64,000 nucleotides of DNA. It comes from Nitrosospira sp. NpAV (GTDB taxonomy: Bacteria; Pseudomonadota; Gammaproteobacteria; Burkholderiales; Nitrosomonadaceae). A model generated the notes under the pieces. It made no database searches and was not told where the DNA came from. It worked only from the letters and a program-made list of their open reading frames with translations. How positions within the stretch are numbered: position 1 is the stretch's first letter; every line of letters begins with the position of its first letter. Made by a program: the position numbers and the translations under genes. This document shows positions 27,417-38,500 of this stretch, piece after piece. The DNA is taken from assembly GCF_000832065.1 (NCBI RefSeq), contig NZ_JXQM01000003.1, positions 62,001 to 126,000 of the forward strand, read 5' to 3'.

Positions 27417-27428
27417 ATTTTAGTGCTT

Positions 27429-28031
27429 ATGTTGGCATCGGCCGCGATAGCCCCGCTCAACCACCTGCTGCGGGGGGAAAGCTGGGCGCGCAAACGGTTG
27501 CAACCCTGTGCCGGCAAGACTGCGCGTTTTCGTCTTCCGCCTTTTTTTAACCTCGCCCTGACCGTGCAGGCCAGCGGCGAGGTATCCACCGCATCAAGCG
27601 GCGCCCTGGACGACGCTGTCTTCACCCTTGCTCCCCGATTGTTGCCGCGCCTGCTTGCACACGAGGAGGATGCTTATCGTGAAATCAGGATTTCCGGCGA
27701 CAGCGCGTTCGCCGAAGAGATTCTCCATATCGGAAAGAATCTGCATTGGGACGTGGAACAGGATTTAAGCGGGGTAGTGGGCGATATCGTGGCACATCGC
27801 GTGGTACAGGCCGGCGACCGTCTGATGCATTGGCACACCGAAACCATTCGTAACCTGTCTCAGACGCTCGTGGAATACCTGACGGAAGAGCAGCCACTAT
27901 TGGCCAAGCCCATTGATATGCATGAATTTATTCGGGAAATAAATGCATTGCAGGACGAGGCGGCACAATTGGAAGAACGGGTAAAAGCATTGACGGCCGA
28001 CAGGCCTCTAGGTAACAGAACACCTCTATAA
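27429..28031 (+). CDS. ubiJ: UbiJ-like ubiquinone biosynthesis accessory protein (SCP2 domain)
   Basis: 200 residues from ATG 27429; GTG 27423 is an alternative. An SCP2-like lipid-binding domain (about residues 15-110, with FFNLALTVQASGEV, REIRISGDSAFAEEILHI) is followed by a helical C-terminus with a coiled coil (IREINALQDEAAQLEERVKAL). In E. coli UbiJ organises the soluble Ubi complex for ubiquinone hydroxylations. The position right before ubiB supports the name. Confidence 0.85.
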   Translation: MLASAAIAPLNHLLRGESWARKRLQPCAGKTARFRLPPFFNLALTVQASGEVSTASSGALDDAVFTLAPRLLPRLLAHEEDAYREIRISGDSAFAEEILHIGKNLHWDVEQDLSGVVGDIVAHRVVQAGDRLMHWHTETIRNLSQTLVEYLTEEQPLLAKPIDMHEFIREINALQDEAAQLEERVKALTADRPLGNRTPL

Positions 28032-28128
28032 ACTGAGAAGATTATTAAGGAACCACTTCGTGAAGCGCATTGCTGGAAACCCAGGTCGCTTGCTCAGAGG
28101 TTCTAACTACGGATGAACTGGCGTTTAA

Positions 28129-29643
28129 ATGCGTTTCTTTCGTCTTCTCAAAATACTCGCGGTAGCATTTCGTTTCGGCCTTGATGAATTTTTTCTCGGC
28201 CATGCACGGCTGCGTTTCCTGCGACCTGTTGTCAAGGTAACCACATTCTGGCGACGGCTGGATAAGGCTCGTGGCGAACGCCTTCGCCTAGCGCTGGAAG
28301 CGCTGGGACCCATTTTTGTCAAGTTCGGCCAAATGCTCTCCACCCGCCGCGACCTTCTGCCGCAGGATATTGCCGATGAACTGGCCAAGCTGCAAGATCA
28401 GGTTCCACCGTTTTCTTCCAGTCTCGCCCTTACAACACTGGGACAGATCTATGGGAAGCCTGTCAATGAAGTCTTCCTGCTATTCGATGCCGAGCCGGTA
28501 GCCAGCGCATCGATCGCCCAAGTCCATCTGGCGGTGCTGCAAGACGGCACAGAAGTCGCGGTGAAGGTGCTGCGCCCCGGCATCGCCCCCATAATCGCCC
28601 ATGATGTGGCATTAATGGAAACCGGCGCCTGGCTGGTTGAAGCGCTATGGCCAGACGGCAAGCGATTGAAACCACGCGAAGTGGTAAGCGAATTTTCCCG
28701 GCATCTGGAAGATGAGCTTGATCTCATGCGCGAAGCCTCCAACTGTAGTCAGTTGCGGCGCAATTTCCTTGATTCCCCCCTGCTTTTGGTCCCGGAAGTC
28801 TATTGGGACTACTGCTATTCCGGCGTCATGGTGATGCAGCGCGTAAAAGGCACGCCCATCAGCCATGTAACGACGCTGCGCGAGCAGGGGGTGGATATCC
28901 CGAGGCTCGCCCGGGTGGGCGTGGAGATTTTTTTTACTCAGGTATTCCGTGACGGTTATTTCCATGCCGATATGCATCCCGGCAATATTTTCGTTGGCAG
29001 CGACGGCCGTTACATCGCGGTGGATTTCGGCATCATGGGTACACTCACCGACGAGGACAAGAATTATCTGGCGCAAAATTTCCTGGCATTCTTTCGCCGT
29101 GACTATAAGCGCGTGGCGGAAGCGCATGTTGAGGCAGGGTGGGCGCCGAAAGATACGCGGGTTGATGATTTCGAAACCGCGATCCGTGCCGTGTGCGAGC
29201 CGATTTTTGATAAGCCGCTGAAGGAAATTTCCTTTAGCCGCGTGCTTCTGCGACTGTTTCAGACTTCGCGCCAATTCAATGTTGAAATCCAGCCGCAACT
29301 GGTAATGCTACAAAAAACCTTGTTGAATATTGAAGGACTGGGGCGCGACCTGGACCCCGATCTTGATCTATGGACAACTGCGAAGCCGTACTTGGAAAAC
29401 TGGATGGCCGAGCAACTCGGGTGGCGTGGATTCACCCGCCGTTTGGGCAAAGAGGCATCAAGCTGGGCAGTCATGCTGCCGCAGTTCCCTCGTTTGCTTC
29501 ATCATGCCTTGAGCGAAATCCGCACAAAGGAGCTGGAACAGAAAATGAGCGAATTTGTGGTGGAAAAAAAACGCCAGAATCGCCTGCTTTCCATTATTGT
29601 GATATTGCTGGCGGTGGCAATACTGTGGCAGATGTGGCAATAA
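28129..29643 (+). CDS. ubiB: UbiB, ubiquinone biosynthesis kinase-like protein
   Basis: 504 residues, normal for UbiB. The ABC1/ADCK kinase-like fold is clear: the KxGQ-like signature [16 protein letters not shown] (residues 63-78), the Ala-rich loop [16 protein letters not shown], the catalytic [12 protein letters not shown] and metal-binding VDFGIMG, and two C-terminal membrane helices ([18 protein letters not shown]). It supports ubiquinone synthesis at the inner membrane, feeding the bc1 complex encoded at 7.5 kb. Confidence 0.96.
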   Translation: MRFFRLLKILAVAFRFGLDEFFLGHARLRFLRPVVKVTTFWRRLDKARGERLRLALEALGPIFVKFGQMLSTRRDLLPQDIADELAKLQDQVPPFSSSLALTTLGQIYGKPVNEVFLLFDAEPVASASIAQVHLAVLQDGTEVAVKVLRPGIAPIIAHDVALMETGAWLVEALWPDGKRLKPREVVSEFSRHLEDELDLMREASNCSQLRRNFLDSPLLLVPEVYWDYCYSGVMVMQRVKGTPISHVTTLREQGVDIPRLARVGVEIFFTQVFRDGYFHADMHPGNIFVGSDGRYIAVDFGIMGTLTDEDKNYLAQNFLAFFRRDYKRVAEAHVEAGWAPKDTRVDDFETAIRAVCEPIFDKPLKEISFSRVLLRLFQTSRQFNVEIQPQLVMLQKTLLNIEGLGRDLDPDLDLWTTAKPYLENWMAEQLGWRGFTRRLGKEASSWAVMLPQFPRLLHHALSEIRTKELEQKMSEFVVEKKRQNRLLSIIVILLAVAILWQMWQ

Positions 29644-29838
29644 GATTGTAACTTTCCGACCACCGGTTCTCCCCCTCTCGGAAGAGACGGAAGCATTGTC
29701 CCGCCGCAGCGCAGTTCCACTTCCCATTTAAGTTCCACAGGGGCACACTCTTATCAGTGCCGCGCAAGTGCGGCGGCTCCCAAACGCAGTAATTTGAAAG
29801 AATTTTGGTAAAATCCCCGATTTTTCATTGGCACGACC

Positions 29839-30924
29839 ATGTCGCTCCTGGAAATCCGTAACGTAACCCGGCGCTTCGGTGACTATACCGCAGTCGATAA
29901 CGTCAGCATTAGCGTTGAAACAGGCGAATTCTTCACGCTGTTGGGACCATCGGGCTGCGGCAAAACCACGCTCTTGCGGATGATCGCCGGATTCGATCTT
30001 CCCGATTCCGGTCAAATTCTTCTGGACGGGAAGGATATGGTTGGCACACCGCCGGAAAAACGCCCTGTCCATACCGTGTTCCAAACCTATGCGTTGTTTC
30101 CGCATATGACGGTAGCCGACAATATCGCGTTTCCGCTCAAGATGGCGGGAAAAACCCCGCAAGACATAAAAAACAGAGTTGGAGAGGCCCTGGATAGCGT
30201 GCGTTTACCGGAATTCGGTAACCGTTTTCCGCATGAATTATCGGGTGGGCAGAAACAACGCGTGGCATTCGCCAGGGGGCTGGTCAATCGTCCTCGCCTG
30301 CTCTTGCTGGATGAACCGTTGGGGGCGCTGGATGCGAAGCTGCGCGAGGAAATGCAGATCGAACTCATCAACCTTCAGAAAGAAGTGGGAGTAACCTTCG
30401 TTTTCGTTACCCACGCCCAGAATGAGGCCTTGGCGCTATCACATCGCATCGCGGTGATGAATCATGGCAATGTTGAACAAATTGACGAACCCTCCAAAAT
30501 CTACGGTTTTCCAAGAAACCGTTTCGTCGCGGATTTCATCGGCAAGATCAGCATGATGAATGCACAGGTTGTGGAAGCCACGCCGTCGCACCTGAAACTT
30601 AATGTGGGAGAATTGGGCGAAGTGATCACTGCTGGCAGGGAAGGGATAAAGGCGGGCGATGATGGCATGATGGCAATTCGTCCCGAACAGGTTCGAATTT
30701 CCCATCCTTCGGAAGAGCCCCGGTTGAAAAACCACTTCGTCGGCAAAGTACATGATTTTCTGTATATCGGAGATGTCACGACCTATATCGTGGAACTCTC
30801 CAATGGCGCATACATAGAGGCTTTGCTGCCCAACTCCTCGCCAGGACGCGCCACATTTTTCGAAGTTGGGGATGAAGTCGGCGTCTCATGGCGCCACGAT
30901 GCGGGTATTTTCCTGAATGATTAA
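29839..30924 (+). CDS. potA: Polyamine ABC transporter ATPase
   Basis: 361 residues. ABC ATPase with Walker A GPSGCGKTT (residues 35-43), signature LSGGQKQRVAFARGL, Walker B LLLLDEPLGALD, and a C-terminal TOBE regulatory domain (ALRPEQVRIS-like text is MAIRPEQVRIS). It powers spermidine/putrescine import by PotBC. First gene of potABCD; its stop overlaps the potB start. Confidence 0.95.
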   Translation: MSLLEIRNVTRRFGDYTAVDNVSISVETGEFFTLLGPSGCGKTTLLRMIAGFDLPDSGQILLDGKDMVGTPPEKRPVHTVFQTYALFPHMTVADNIAFPLKMAGKTPQDIKNRVGEALDSVRLPEFGNRFPHELSGGQKQRVAFARGLVNRPRLLLLDEPLGALDAKLREEMQIELINLQKEVGVTFVFVTHAQNEALALSHRIAVMNHGNVEQIDEPSKIYGFPRNRFVADFIGKISMMNAQVVEATPSHLKLNVGELGEVITAGREGIKAGDDGMMAIRPEQVRISHPSEEPRLKNHFVGKVHDFLYIGDVTTYIVELSNGAYIEALLPNSSPGRATFFEVGDEVGVSWRHDAGIFLND

Positions 30925-31828
30925 AGAAGCCCCAAGAGAGAACCGCGCCGCCAGATATCTGGTGAGCGGCCCGCCACTGTTGTTCCTGGTGGTTTTTTTT
31001 GTCGCGCCGACCCTGATCATGATTCTCACTTCATTCCGCTTTCCGGGCGAGTTTGGAGGTTTGGCGCCCATTGCCGCACCCGCGGAGAAAATTTCGGGTG
31101 AATATGGTTTCACGCCCGAGGCCTATCAATTCTTTTTCAGCGACGTCCTATATGCCAAGATTTTCCTCAAATCCTTCGGCGTCGCACTAGCCACTACGTT
31201 GATTTGTCTCATCATGGCCTATCCGTTGGCATTGCTGATCGCACGCAGCGAGAAACGGTTCCGCAATCTGATGGTTCTGCTGGTGGTACTACCGTTCGCC
31301 AGCAATTTCCTCATCCGCATTTATGCCTGGATGATCATTCTTGGACCGGAGTCCGCGTTCAGCCATTTCGTCAACGCTATCCTTGGCGCATTCGGCCTCG
31401 CGCCGGTGACGCTGTTATTCTCGCCGTTCGCGGTATTGGTGGGAATGGTTTATGTACATCTGCCGTTCATGATACTGCCTCTTTATACCAATCTGGAGAA
31501 GCACGATGCCTCCCTTTTGGATGCGGCTCAGGATCTGGGCGCAACGGCCTGGCAACGCTTCTGGCGTGTCACCTGGCCGCTATCGCTGCCGGGTGTATTT
31601 TCAGGTTCCGCGCTGGTATTCATTCCAGTGCTGGGCATGTTTGCGGTGCCCGATATACTTGGTGGCACAGGCGATATTCTCATCGGCAATCTGATCAAGG
31701 ACCAGTTCCTCGGCACCCGTGATTGGCCTTTTGGCTCAGCGCTTTCAATCATGCTAACGCTGGCGGTGCTATCCGTCGCCGGGCTGGCGACATGGTTCGC
31801 GCGTTCCGCCACCGGACAACGAGCCTAG
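30917..31828 (+). CDS. potB: Polyamine ABC transporter permease PotB
   Basis: 303 residues, six predicted membrane helices. The permease coupling loop that contacts the ATPase is seen as DAAQDLGATAWQRFWRVTWPLSLPGV. The start overlaps potA by eight bases and potC starts one base after the stop, so it is translated in series. Confidence 0.95.
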   Translation: MIKEAPRENRAARYLVSGPPLLFLVVFFVAPTLIMILTSFRFPGEFGGLAPIAAPAEKISGEYGFTPEAYQFFFSDVLYAKIFLKSFGVALATTLICLIMAYPLALLIARSEKRFRNLMVLLVVLPFASNFLIRIYAWMIILGPESAFSHFVNAILGAFGLAPVTLLFSPFAVLVGMVYVHLPFMILPLYTNLEKHDASLLDAAQDLGATAWQRFWRVTWPLSLPGVFSGSALVFIPVLGMFAVPDILGGTGDILIGNLIKDQFLGTRDWPFGSALSIMLTLAVLSVAGLATWFARSATGQRA

Positions 31829-31829
31829 C

Positions 31830-32636
31830 ATGCGCCGCGGCAATATCTGGCTATGGTCCATGGCGGTGCTGATCTACGCCTTTCTGTATATTCCGCTCGC
31901 GATCGTGGTGCTCTATTCGTTCAACGATTCCAGGCTGAATGCCGAGTGGGTAGGCTTCACATTGTCCTGGTATCAGGCGCTGTTCAACAACACGGAAATG
32001 CTCACTGCCGCGCGCAATTCGCTCATCATCGCGTTTAGCGCGAGTCTCGGCGCCACCGTGCTTGGCACCATGGCAGGGCTGGCGATACACCGATATAAGC
32101 TCAAGGTTCTGCCAATACTGGTTTTCACGCCGGTGGCAATGCCCGAAATCCTCCTGGGCGTGTCGCTGTTGCTATTCTTCCTGCAAGTCCTGAATCTAAC
32201 GCTGGGCATGGTTTCCATCATCATCGCGCACACCACGTTCTGTATCGGCTTCGTTGCCATTATCGTACGGGCACGGCTTCAGGGCATGGATGAAAGCCTC
32301 TTTGAGGCGGCACGCGATCTCGGCGCATCGCGGTGGCAAACTTTCCGGCTTGTTACTCTGCCGCTTATCATGCCAGCGGTGGTGGCCGGCGCCTTGATGT
32401 CTTTTACCCTCTCCATTGATGACTTCGTCATCACCTTCTTTACCAAAGGCGTCGGCGAACCGATACTTCCCATCCAGATCTACACCATGATAAAGGTAGC
32501 GGTGACACCGGAAGTGAATGCCATCTCCACATTGTTGATGCTGCTTACGCTGGTCATGATCATCATTGCGGCCAGACTGGAATCGCGCGCCTCGTCGGGA
32601 AGAGTCAAAATGCCGCGAGAAATAGTAAAACAATGA
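31830..32636 (+). CDS. potC: Polyamine ABC transporter permease PotC
   Basis: 268 residues, six membrane helices, with the coupling loop EAARDLGASRWQTFRLVTLPLIMPAV. Partner of PotB in the same import channel. It overlaps potD as ATGA. Confidence 0.95.
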   Translation: MRRGNIWLWSMAVLIYAFLYIPLAIVVLYSFNDSRLNAEWVGFTLSWYQALFNNTEMLTAARNSLIIAFSASLGATVLGTMAGLAIHRYKLKVLPILVFTPVAMPEILLGVSLLLFFLQVLNLTLGMVSIIIAHTTFCIGFVAIIVRARLQGMDESLFEAARDLGASRWQTFRLVTLPLIMPAVVAGALMSFTLSIDDFVITFFTKGVGEPILPIQIYTMIKVAVTPEVNAISTLLMLLTLVMIIIAARLESRASSGRVKMPREIVKQ

Positions 32637-33751
32637 ATCCACGGCGTTTGCTCGCGTTACCGCTGGTATCGCTTTTGTTGATCGCATTGCTGATTCCATT
32701 CGTTACGGGCTGCGCAAGACAGGATCAAGATGGCGCCAGGGTGGCCGGAAACACGCTTCACCTATTCAATTGGAATAATTATATTGCACCGCAAACAATT
32801 GTGCGATTCGAGGAACTCTGCAATTGCAAGCTAGCGCAGGACTATTATTCCGACAACGAGGAAATGCTGGCGAAACTGGCTGCCGGCGCGACTGGACATG
32901 ATCTCATTGTTCCCACCGGCAATGCGATGGACACTCTTATTCGGCAGGGGGCGCTCAAGCCGCTGGATAAATCGTTACTGCCCAATCTCAAGAATATCAA
33001 CCCCGCATATCTTGATACCGAATTCGATAGGGGTAATAAATATTCCGTTCCGTATGCCTATACGCTTACCCTGCTTGGCTTCAATGCGGAAAGAATAAAG
33101 GAACTCGGCCTTCCCACCGACACCTGGGCAATTATTTTTGAACCGGAATACCTTGAAAAGATCAAGGGGCGCGTAACCGTACTTGATAGCCAGCGCGAAT
33201 TGATGGCTGCGGCACTAAAGTATCTGGGCTATTCGGCTAACGATACTGACGAAGGGCACTGGAAGCAGGCTTCGGATTTGATCATACGCGCAAAGCCCTA
33301 CTGGGCAGCTTTCAGCAACACCAGCTATATCAAAGAGTTGGCCATAGGCAACCTGTGGGTGGCGCATGGATATTCCAATGATATGTTTCAGGCGGCGCTC
33401 GATGCAACAAAAACCGGACGCCGATTCACGATCGGCTACTCGACCCCCAAGGAAGGAGCGGTTCTGGCACTCGACAGTTTGGTACTCCATCGAAGCGGGC
33501 ATCGTCCCGACCTCGCTCATCAATTCATTAATTTCATGCTGGACGGAAAAAACTCCGCCGAGCTCACCAATCTCATAGGATCGGGCAATCCCAACACGGG
33601 CGCGATGCAATATATCCGGCCCGAAATTGCGAACAATAAGGCGATATTTCCAGACGCTGAATTGCACAACCGGTTGGAGATGCTGCACGACCTCGACCGC
33701 AAGAAACGCCGCCTGCTAAGCCGGTTATGGACCGAAATTAAGCTGCGATAG
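32633..33751 (+). CDS. potD: Polyamine-binding lipoprotein PotD
   Basis: 372 residues, the extracytoplasmic substrate-binding protein of the Pot importer. The N-terminus ends in a lipobox-like FVTGC (Cys at residue 27), so it is probably a lipoprotein, unlike the free periplasmic PotD of E. coli. The mature part starts NTLHLFNWNNYIAPQTI, and the polyamine-site residues of the family (DNEEMLAKL; YSVPYAYTL; DSQRELMAAAL) are visible. Start ATG 32633 overlaps the potC stop. Substrate (putrescine versus spermidine) cannot be told. Confidence 0.94.
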   Translation: MNPRRLLALPLVSLLLIALLIPFVTGCARQDQDGARVAGNTLHLFNWNNYIAPQTIVRFEELCNCKLAQDYYSDNEEMLAKLAAGATGHDLIVPTGNAMDTLIRQGALKPLDKSLLPNLKNINPAYLDTEFDRGNKYSVPYAYTLTLLGFNAERIKELGLPTDTWAIIFEPEYLEKIKGRVTVLDSQRELMAAALKYLGYSANDTDEGHWKQASDLIIRAKPYWAAFSNTSYIKELAIGNLWVAHGYSNDMFQAALDATKTGRRFTIGYSTPKEGAVLALDSLVLHRSGHRPDLAHQFINFMLDGKNSAELTNLIGSGNPNTGAMQYIRPEIANNKAIFPDAELHNRLEMLHDLDRKKRRLLSRLWTEIKLR

Positions 33752-33754
33752 CCC

Positions 33755-33772
33755 GCCGCTGCCGGCAGCGGC
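33755..33772. terminator. GC-rich hairpin after potD
   Basis: An 18-base perfect palindrome, GCCGCTGCC followed by GGCAGCGGC, right after the potD stop. No T-run follows, so it may be a weak terminator or an mRNA-stabilising structure. Confidence 0.4.
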
Positions 33773-33800
33773 ACTCTCTGGAAATACTCATCCGTTCCGG

Positions 33801-33806
33801 TATAAT
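33801..33806 (+). promoter_or_regulatory. -10 element for the ferredoxin gene
   Basis: A consensus TATAAT 30 bases before the ferredoxin ATG; the -35 region (around 33778-33783) is poor. Confidence 0.45.
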
Positions 33807-33835
33807 TCTTATTCACCCATTCTAAAACTTTCTTT

Positions 33836-34147
33836 ATGAGTTACTACCAGCGGCATGTATTTTTCTGCGTCAATCAGCGTGAAGGAGGGGCAGCCTGCTG
33901 TAACAATCACGGTGCCCAGGCAATGCGCGATTACGCCAAGGAGCGTGTCAAGATGCTTAGACTCGACAGCAAGAGCAAAAGAGTGCGGGTCAACAACGCG
34001 GGATGTCTTGACCGTTGCAATGAAGGGCCGGTTATTGTGGTCTATCCGGAAGATGTCTGGTATACGTATGTGGATAAAGAAGACATCGACGAAATCATTG
34101 AAGAACATCTGAGAAATGGCCGCGTAGTCGAACGGCTGAGAATCTGA
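33836..34147 (+). CDS. Thioredoxin-like [2Fe-2S] ferredoxin
   Basis: 103 residues. Cysteines in FFCVNQREGGAACCNN and NNAGCLDRCNEGP match the C-x(n)-C...CxxxC ligand pattern of thioredoxin-like 2Fe-2S ferredoxins (NuoE/HoxE-related, shethna-type). C-terminal VIVVYPEDVWYTYVDKEDIDEIIEEHL is typical. Probably a small soluble electron carrier. It stands in front of an alpha/beta hydrolase gene on the same strand. Confidence 0.9.
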   Translation: MSYYQRHVFFCVNQREGGAACCNNHGAQAMRDYAKERVKMLRLDSKSKRVRVNNAGCLDRCNEGPVIVVYPEDVWYTYVDKEDIDEIIEEHLRNGRVVERLRI

Positions 34148-34242
34148 AGGCGGGAAAATGGCCAGATTCGGTTCATCTGTTGAATCTGAGACTCGCAGTC
34201 GACCGCTTATTTATCAGTTTAAGATTATGATTCGTAAAGAAC

Positions 34243-34971
34243 TTGCCATTTGATTCTCACCTTTTGGCTAAGTCCGCTACGGCTACCGGATTTAGATTGA
34301 ATTCACGCACTCCAAAAAAAATCTTTGTCGATGGTCCCGCGGGAAGATTGGAAACAGTTCTGGCGGAACCGGATTCCGACCATCCGCGCGGGATTGCCAT
34401 CATTACGCACCCTCATCCGCTGTACGGCGGAACAATGAACAATAAAGTGGTCCATACCCTCTTCAAGGCACTGCTCGAACTGGGATTCATCGCGGTCAAA
34501 TTCAATTTCCGTGGCGTGGAACAAAGCCAGGGTGATCGTTACTCAGGGAACGACCATGGGGCTGGCGAGATCGAGGACGTGCTCGCAGTGATTGAAACAA
34601 CCAGGAATCAATTCGCTTCCTCTTTCAATGAGTCTCCACCACTGATACTGGCTGGATTCTCCTTCGGTGGAGCAATCCAGGCGTATGTCGCTCACAGGCT
34701 CACGCCTCAAAAACTGATCATGGTGGCCCCATCGGTGGAACGATTGAATGCCCCTTCCCTCGCTCACCCCGGCGCTAAACAGGACAGCGAATCGATCCCG
34801 GATATACTCATTATTCACGGCGATCAGGACGACATCGTTCCGCTCAATACCGTTCTGAACTGGGCTGCCCCCCAGGAATTGCCGGTCGTTGTCATTCCCG
34901 GCGCCGAACATTTTTTTCATGGCCGGCTGCACATACTTAAACGCGTTGTTCAAGATTCATGCCGGCCCTGA
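34243..34971 (+). CDS. Alpha/beta hydrolase (dienelactone-hydrolase-like)
   Basis: About 242 residues from TTG 34243, or about 224 from TTG 34297; no ATG is available, so the start is uncertain. Alpha/beta hydrolase features: oxyanion-like HPHPLYGGTMNNKVVHTL, GxSxG nucleophile LAGFSFGGAIQAYVA (Ser), acid in LIIHGDQDDIVPL, and His in PGAEHFFHGRLH. The 'HPHPLYGGTM' start is characteristic of a bacterial subfamily whose substrate is unknown. Cytoplasmic. Confidence 0.82.
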   Translation: MPFDSHLLAKSATATGFRLNSRTPKKIFVDGPAGRLETVLAEPDSDHPRGIAIITHPHPLYGGTMNNKVVHTLFKALLELGFIAVKFNFRGVEQSQGDRYSGNDHGAGEIEDVLAVIETTRNQFASSFNESPPLILAGFSFGGAIQAYVAHRLTPQKLIMVAPSVERLNAPSLAHPGAKQDSESIPDILIIHGDQDDIVPLNTVLNWAAPQELPVVVIPGAEHFFHGRLHILKRVVQDSCRP

Positions 34972-35135
34972 GTGTGATCAACCGGGAAGCTTGCAGAGGA
35001 TAACGGGGTTATGCATCACCCGAAAGAGCAAATTGATCTTTTCCGAAAAAACCGTTTACACTAAGCCGCAGATCCCCCCTGGAATCTCACCCACACTCAT
35101 GCGGGTACGGGCGCGAGTATCTCAAAGAAATCGTT

Positions 35136-35336
35136 ATGCAACGTCTACTCATCATACTCGGGATACTGCTGGTATTGATGGGCATTGCATGGCCGTGGCT
35201 GTCGAAACTACCTCTCGGACGGCTGCCGGGAGATATCGTCATCGAGCGGGAGAATTTCCGGCTTTACTTTCCCCTGACTACGGGGCTGGTAGTGTCCCTT
35301 TTCCTGTCACTGCTATGGTGGTGGTTCCGAAAATAA
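35136..35336 (+). CDS. DUF2905 small membrane protein
   Basis: 66 residues, two membrane helices (RLLIILGILLVLMGIAWPWL and PLTTGLVVSLFLSLLWWWF) joined by the family's LGRLPGDIVIERENFRLYFP loop. Function unknown. Confidence 0.88.
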   Translation: MQRLLIILGILLVLMGIAWPWLSKLPLGRLPGDIVIERENFRLYFPLTTGLVVSLFLSLLWWWFRK

Positions 35337-35362
35337 CCACTGCTTTTGAAGAGGATAAATAA

Positions 35363-35482
35363 TTGGATCTTTATGAATCCATGCTGTTCTGGTTCGTCAA
35401 GGAATTTCTGAAGGCCGTTTTAGGCCTTGGGTTTATTCTAGGATTAATCGTCTTCCTACGATGGATCAGCAGTGATGACTGA
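35363..35482 (+). CDS. Tiny membrane protein (39 aa)
   Basis: From TTG 35363, seven bases after AGAGGA, it encodes LDLYESMLFWFVKEFLKAV then one hydrophobic helix (LGLGFILGLIVFL) and a RWISSDD tail. It follows the DUF2905 gene by 26 bases on the same strand. No family recognised; ATG 35381 is an alternative start. Confidence 0.4.
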   Translation: MDLYESMLFWFVKEFLKAVLGLGFILGLIVFLRWISSDD

Positions 35483-35500
35483 GCCCTATTCTGGAGATCC

Positions 35501-38500
35501 TCAACTCGAGTTTCCATGCTTTCTTTTTGCTTTAGGCAAAGCTTCTTTGACTACCTTTTTCTGCGAAGCTCGTTTGGCCTGTTCGGCTTGCTCGGGCAGC
35601 GGCTGGGCCTTGTCCGTGAGAGGCTTCAGGATGGGCAGGAGATGCTTCACGACTTGTGTGGAGAGCGCCGAGGTGAATTTATAATTCGCAGCATCCGCAC
35701 CCGGCACAAACGCTGTCATCGTTCCGAAAAAACGATCGCCGATGAAGAACACAAAAGTCGCTGAACGATTCACAGCACGGGATTCTTTGACGACGCCAGG
35801 CGAGGAAAACGTAATGTAACGGTGATCTCCTGTCCCCGTCTTTCCTCCAATCAGGATTTCATTACTGTCCTCTTCCACGTTACCATCCTCTTCCACCATG
35901 GCGCGCTCTTCCACCATGGCGCGGGCGAGCCGCGACGCTGTTCCCGTCGCCACCACATCGGTTAATACGCCACGCACTGCCGCCGCCAGTTCGGGGGAAA
36001 ATATCCTCTCGCCCTGGACGGGTGGCCGTTCGACGATGGCTTCAAAAGGCGTGCCAGCCGCAAAGTGCAGATGTTCGATCAGCACCGCTGGAACCCGCAC
36101 TCCATCATTGAGAATGATACCCATCAGTCCGGCAAGCGCAGCGGGGTGGTCCGCTGAACTCCCGATGGCGGTGGCAAGCGACGGCACCAGTGAATCGAAA
36201 GGATAGCCAAGCCGTTTCCAGCTGCGATGAATTTCAAGAAATGCTTCGATCTCCAGGAGTCCGCGAATTCGGCTATCCTGCGAGTTCTTGTATTTAGTCT
36301 TAAACAGCCAGTGGTAGACAGCCACCCTCTCATCAGTGCTGGCTTGAATTACATCCGCATATTGCGCGCCCGGATGAGTGATCAAATAGCGTACCAGCCA
36401 TAACTCCAAGGGATGAACGGTGACTATATAGCCCTGGTCGGCCAGCGAGTATTTACCGGGTCCGTAACTTTCATACAGATCCTGAAGAAAATCCGGGGTC
36501 AGACGTTTAAAAACGGACCGATACGGCCGCATGAATTTCTCGAATTCCCCGAACGTCGATTCAGGGTAAATATAACGGTATGCGGCGGCGAGACGGCGCG
36601 GCGTGTGCCGGAAGCTGGAAAAAAATACTTTACCAATCATATCCGGCGTCGCTGTTTTCCCCTTGTATTTAAGATAGAACCGGTTAATAAACTGCTTGCC
36701 TTCCTTGTCCGCAAATCGTCTGAGATACCCTTCCCGGTCAGGGTCTCCAGCATCTTTCAGTATCCTGGCGGACGAACCCGCGATGTGGAACATATAGTGG
36801 CGCACGATATCTCGCATCAAACGGATGTATACGAGATTGACCGACTTCAGCGTTGCCTCGCGCACACTCAGAAACTTGCGGTCGTCTTCGCGCTTGAAAT
36901 TGTGAAAAACATGCGCACCGCCACCCGTAAAAAAACGTTCATCAGGATTGGCCGAATAATTACGCTCCAGAGCGGCATCCAGCATGGTTGCCAGGCTTTT
37001 GTCCGTACTTTGCGATAGATACCCGATCGCCCAGCGGCTCAGCATATCGCTTGGATCCACCTCTTGTTTAAGCAGGGATTTCTTGTCCAATGCTGCATAT
37101 TTCCCATGCAGCGCTTCGACAATTTCAAGGTAGGTCACCAATGTTCTTAATTTCGCGGTGGAACCCAAATCAAGCTTGGTCCCCTTATTGATATCCAGGG
37201 GCTGGTCGAAGTTATCAGCCTGGATCCGGAACTTGGCTCCTTCCGGGGTCAACTCCGAGAGCATGAAGCTGTAGACGATCTTGCTCGGATCCTCCGTATC
37301 CAGCATGCGAGGCCCATACAATCCCGCCGCGTTCGCATGTTCCGGATTCTTGAGCTGGCGCAGCACATCCGTGGTTTTCTGTTGGAGGTCTGCATCGAGA
37401 GTGCTCTGCACAGACAAATCCAGCCTGTCCAGATCATACATGCGCTTTAATCCGAGCAGGGATGCAAGTTGCATGCGCACCGCATTAACGGCTTTCTTGG
37501 CGGAGAAGTTCCTGGGTTCTTCGGGTGGCGCGGTGTCGCGGAAACGTAACGGAATTTCCAGTGCGGCATCCCTGAGGCTGTCAGGGATCACGCCAGCCTG
37601 GGCAAGCACGCGTAAATGGCTGTCAGTAAGCTCCTCGAGCGCTTTGCGTCCGGCAAGCAGATAATAGGAGGGCCTGCGCTGGGCAATGATCAGACTCAGC
37701 ACGTGCTTGTAGAGACGGGCCCCCTCGATCAGCCCATCACCGTCGACGAATCGCGAGCTGAGGATGCGATTGGTTTCATCAAAATCCAGACCGTACCATA
37801 CCCATAGACCATCCCCCAACCCGTTCGCTTCGCCGAAACCCGCGGCCCCGGCCAACGGGACGGTATTAAGATAATCCACGACAATACGCTTGCGGGCGGG
37901 CATCGTTTCCTTCCCATCCAGGTAAGCGCGCACGGAGGCGGAAGCAACCTGCTGAAGCTTGTCTTCGGGCGTAATCGTCAGGCCATTGGGGGAATGGCGG
38001 TATTTCTCGATCTGGGTTGCCAGCGTGCTGCCCCCTACCACACCGTGCTCGGGACGAAAGACCTGGATTATCTTGTCCAGTATTGCCCTGCCCAACCGAT
38101 CCCATTCGATTGCGGGATTCTTTTTTGAGTGGATTGGATCAAGCAACTCTCGATTTTCGATGAACAACAGGCTGTCCGCCACCAGCGAGGGAACCGCTTC
38201 GAAGTTTTTGTAAACCCGGCCCGGGAAGATGGCCCGATACAATGGCCGCCCTCCGCTAGCGGCAATTTCCAGCCCGGCCTGGGTTTTCTCATGATAGGGG
38301 ACGAACAAACCGTGGGCGACAAGTTCCTTCATGCGTGCGGAAGCCCGTGCCTGCGCCTGCACCTGAAAACCATGTATGACCAGATTATGCAGCATCTCCG
38401 GCAGCCGGCTATAGCCCAAACGCACGTCATAAGGTCCCGATTGCGGAAAATGCGGATCGTCACTGGGTCCACTTTTTACTTCCCAGTTCAGCTCGCCGGC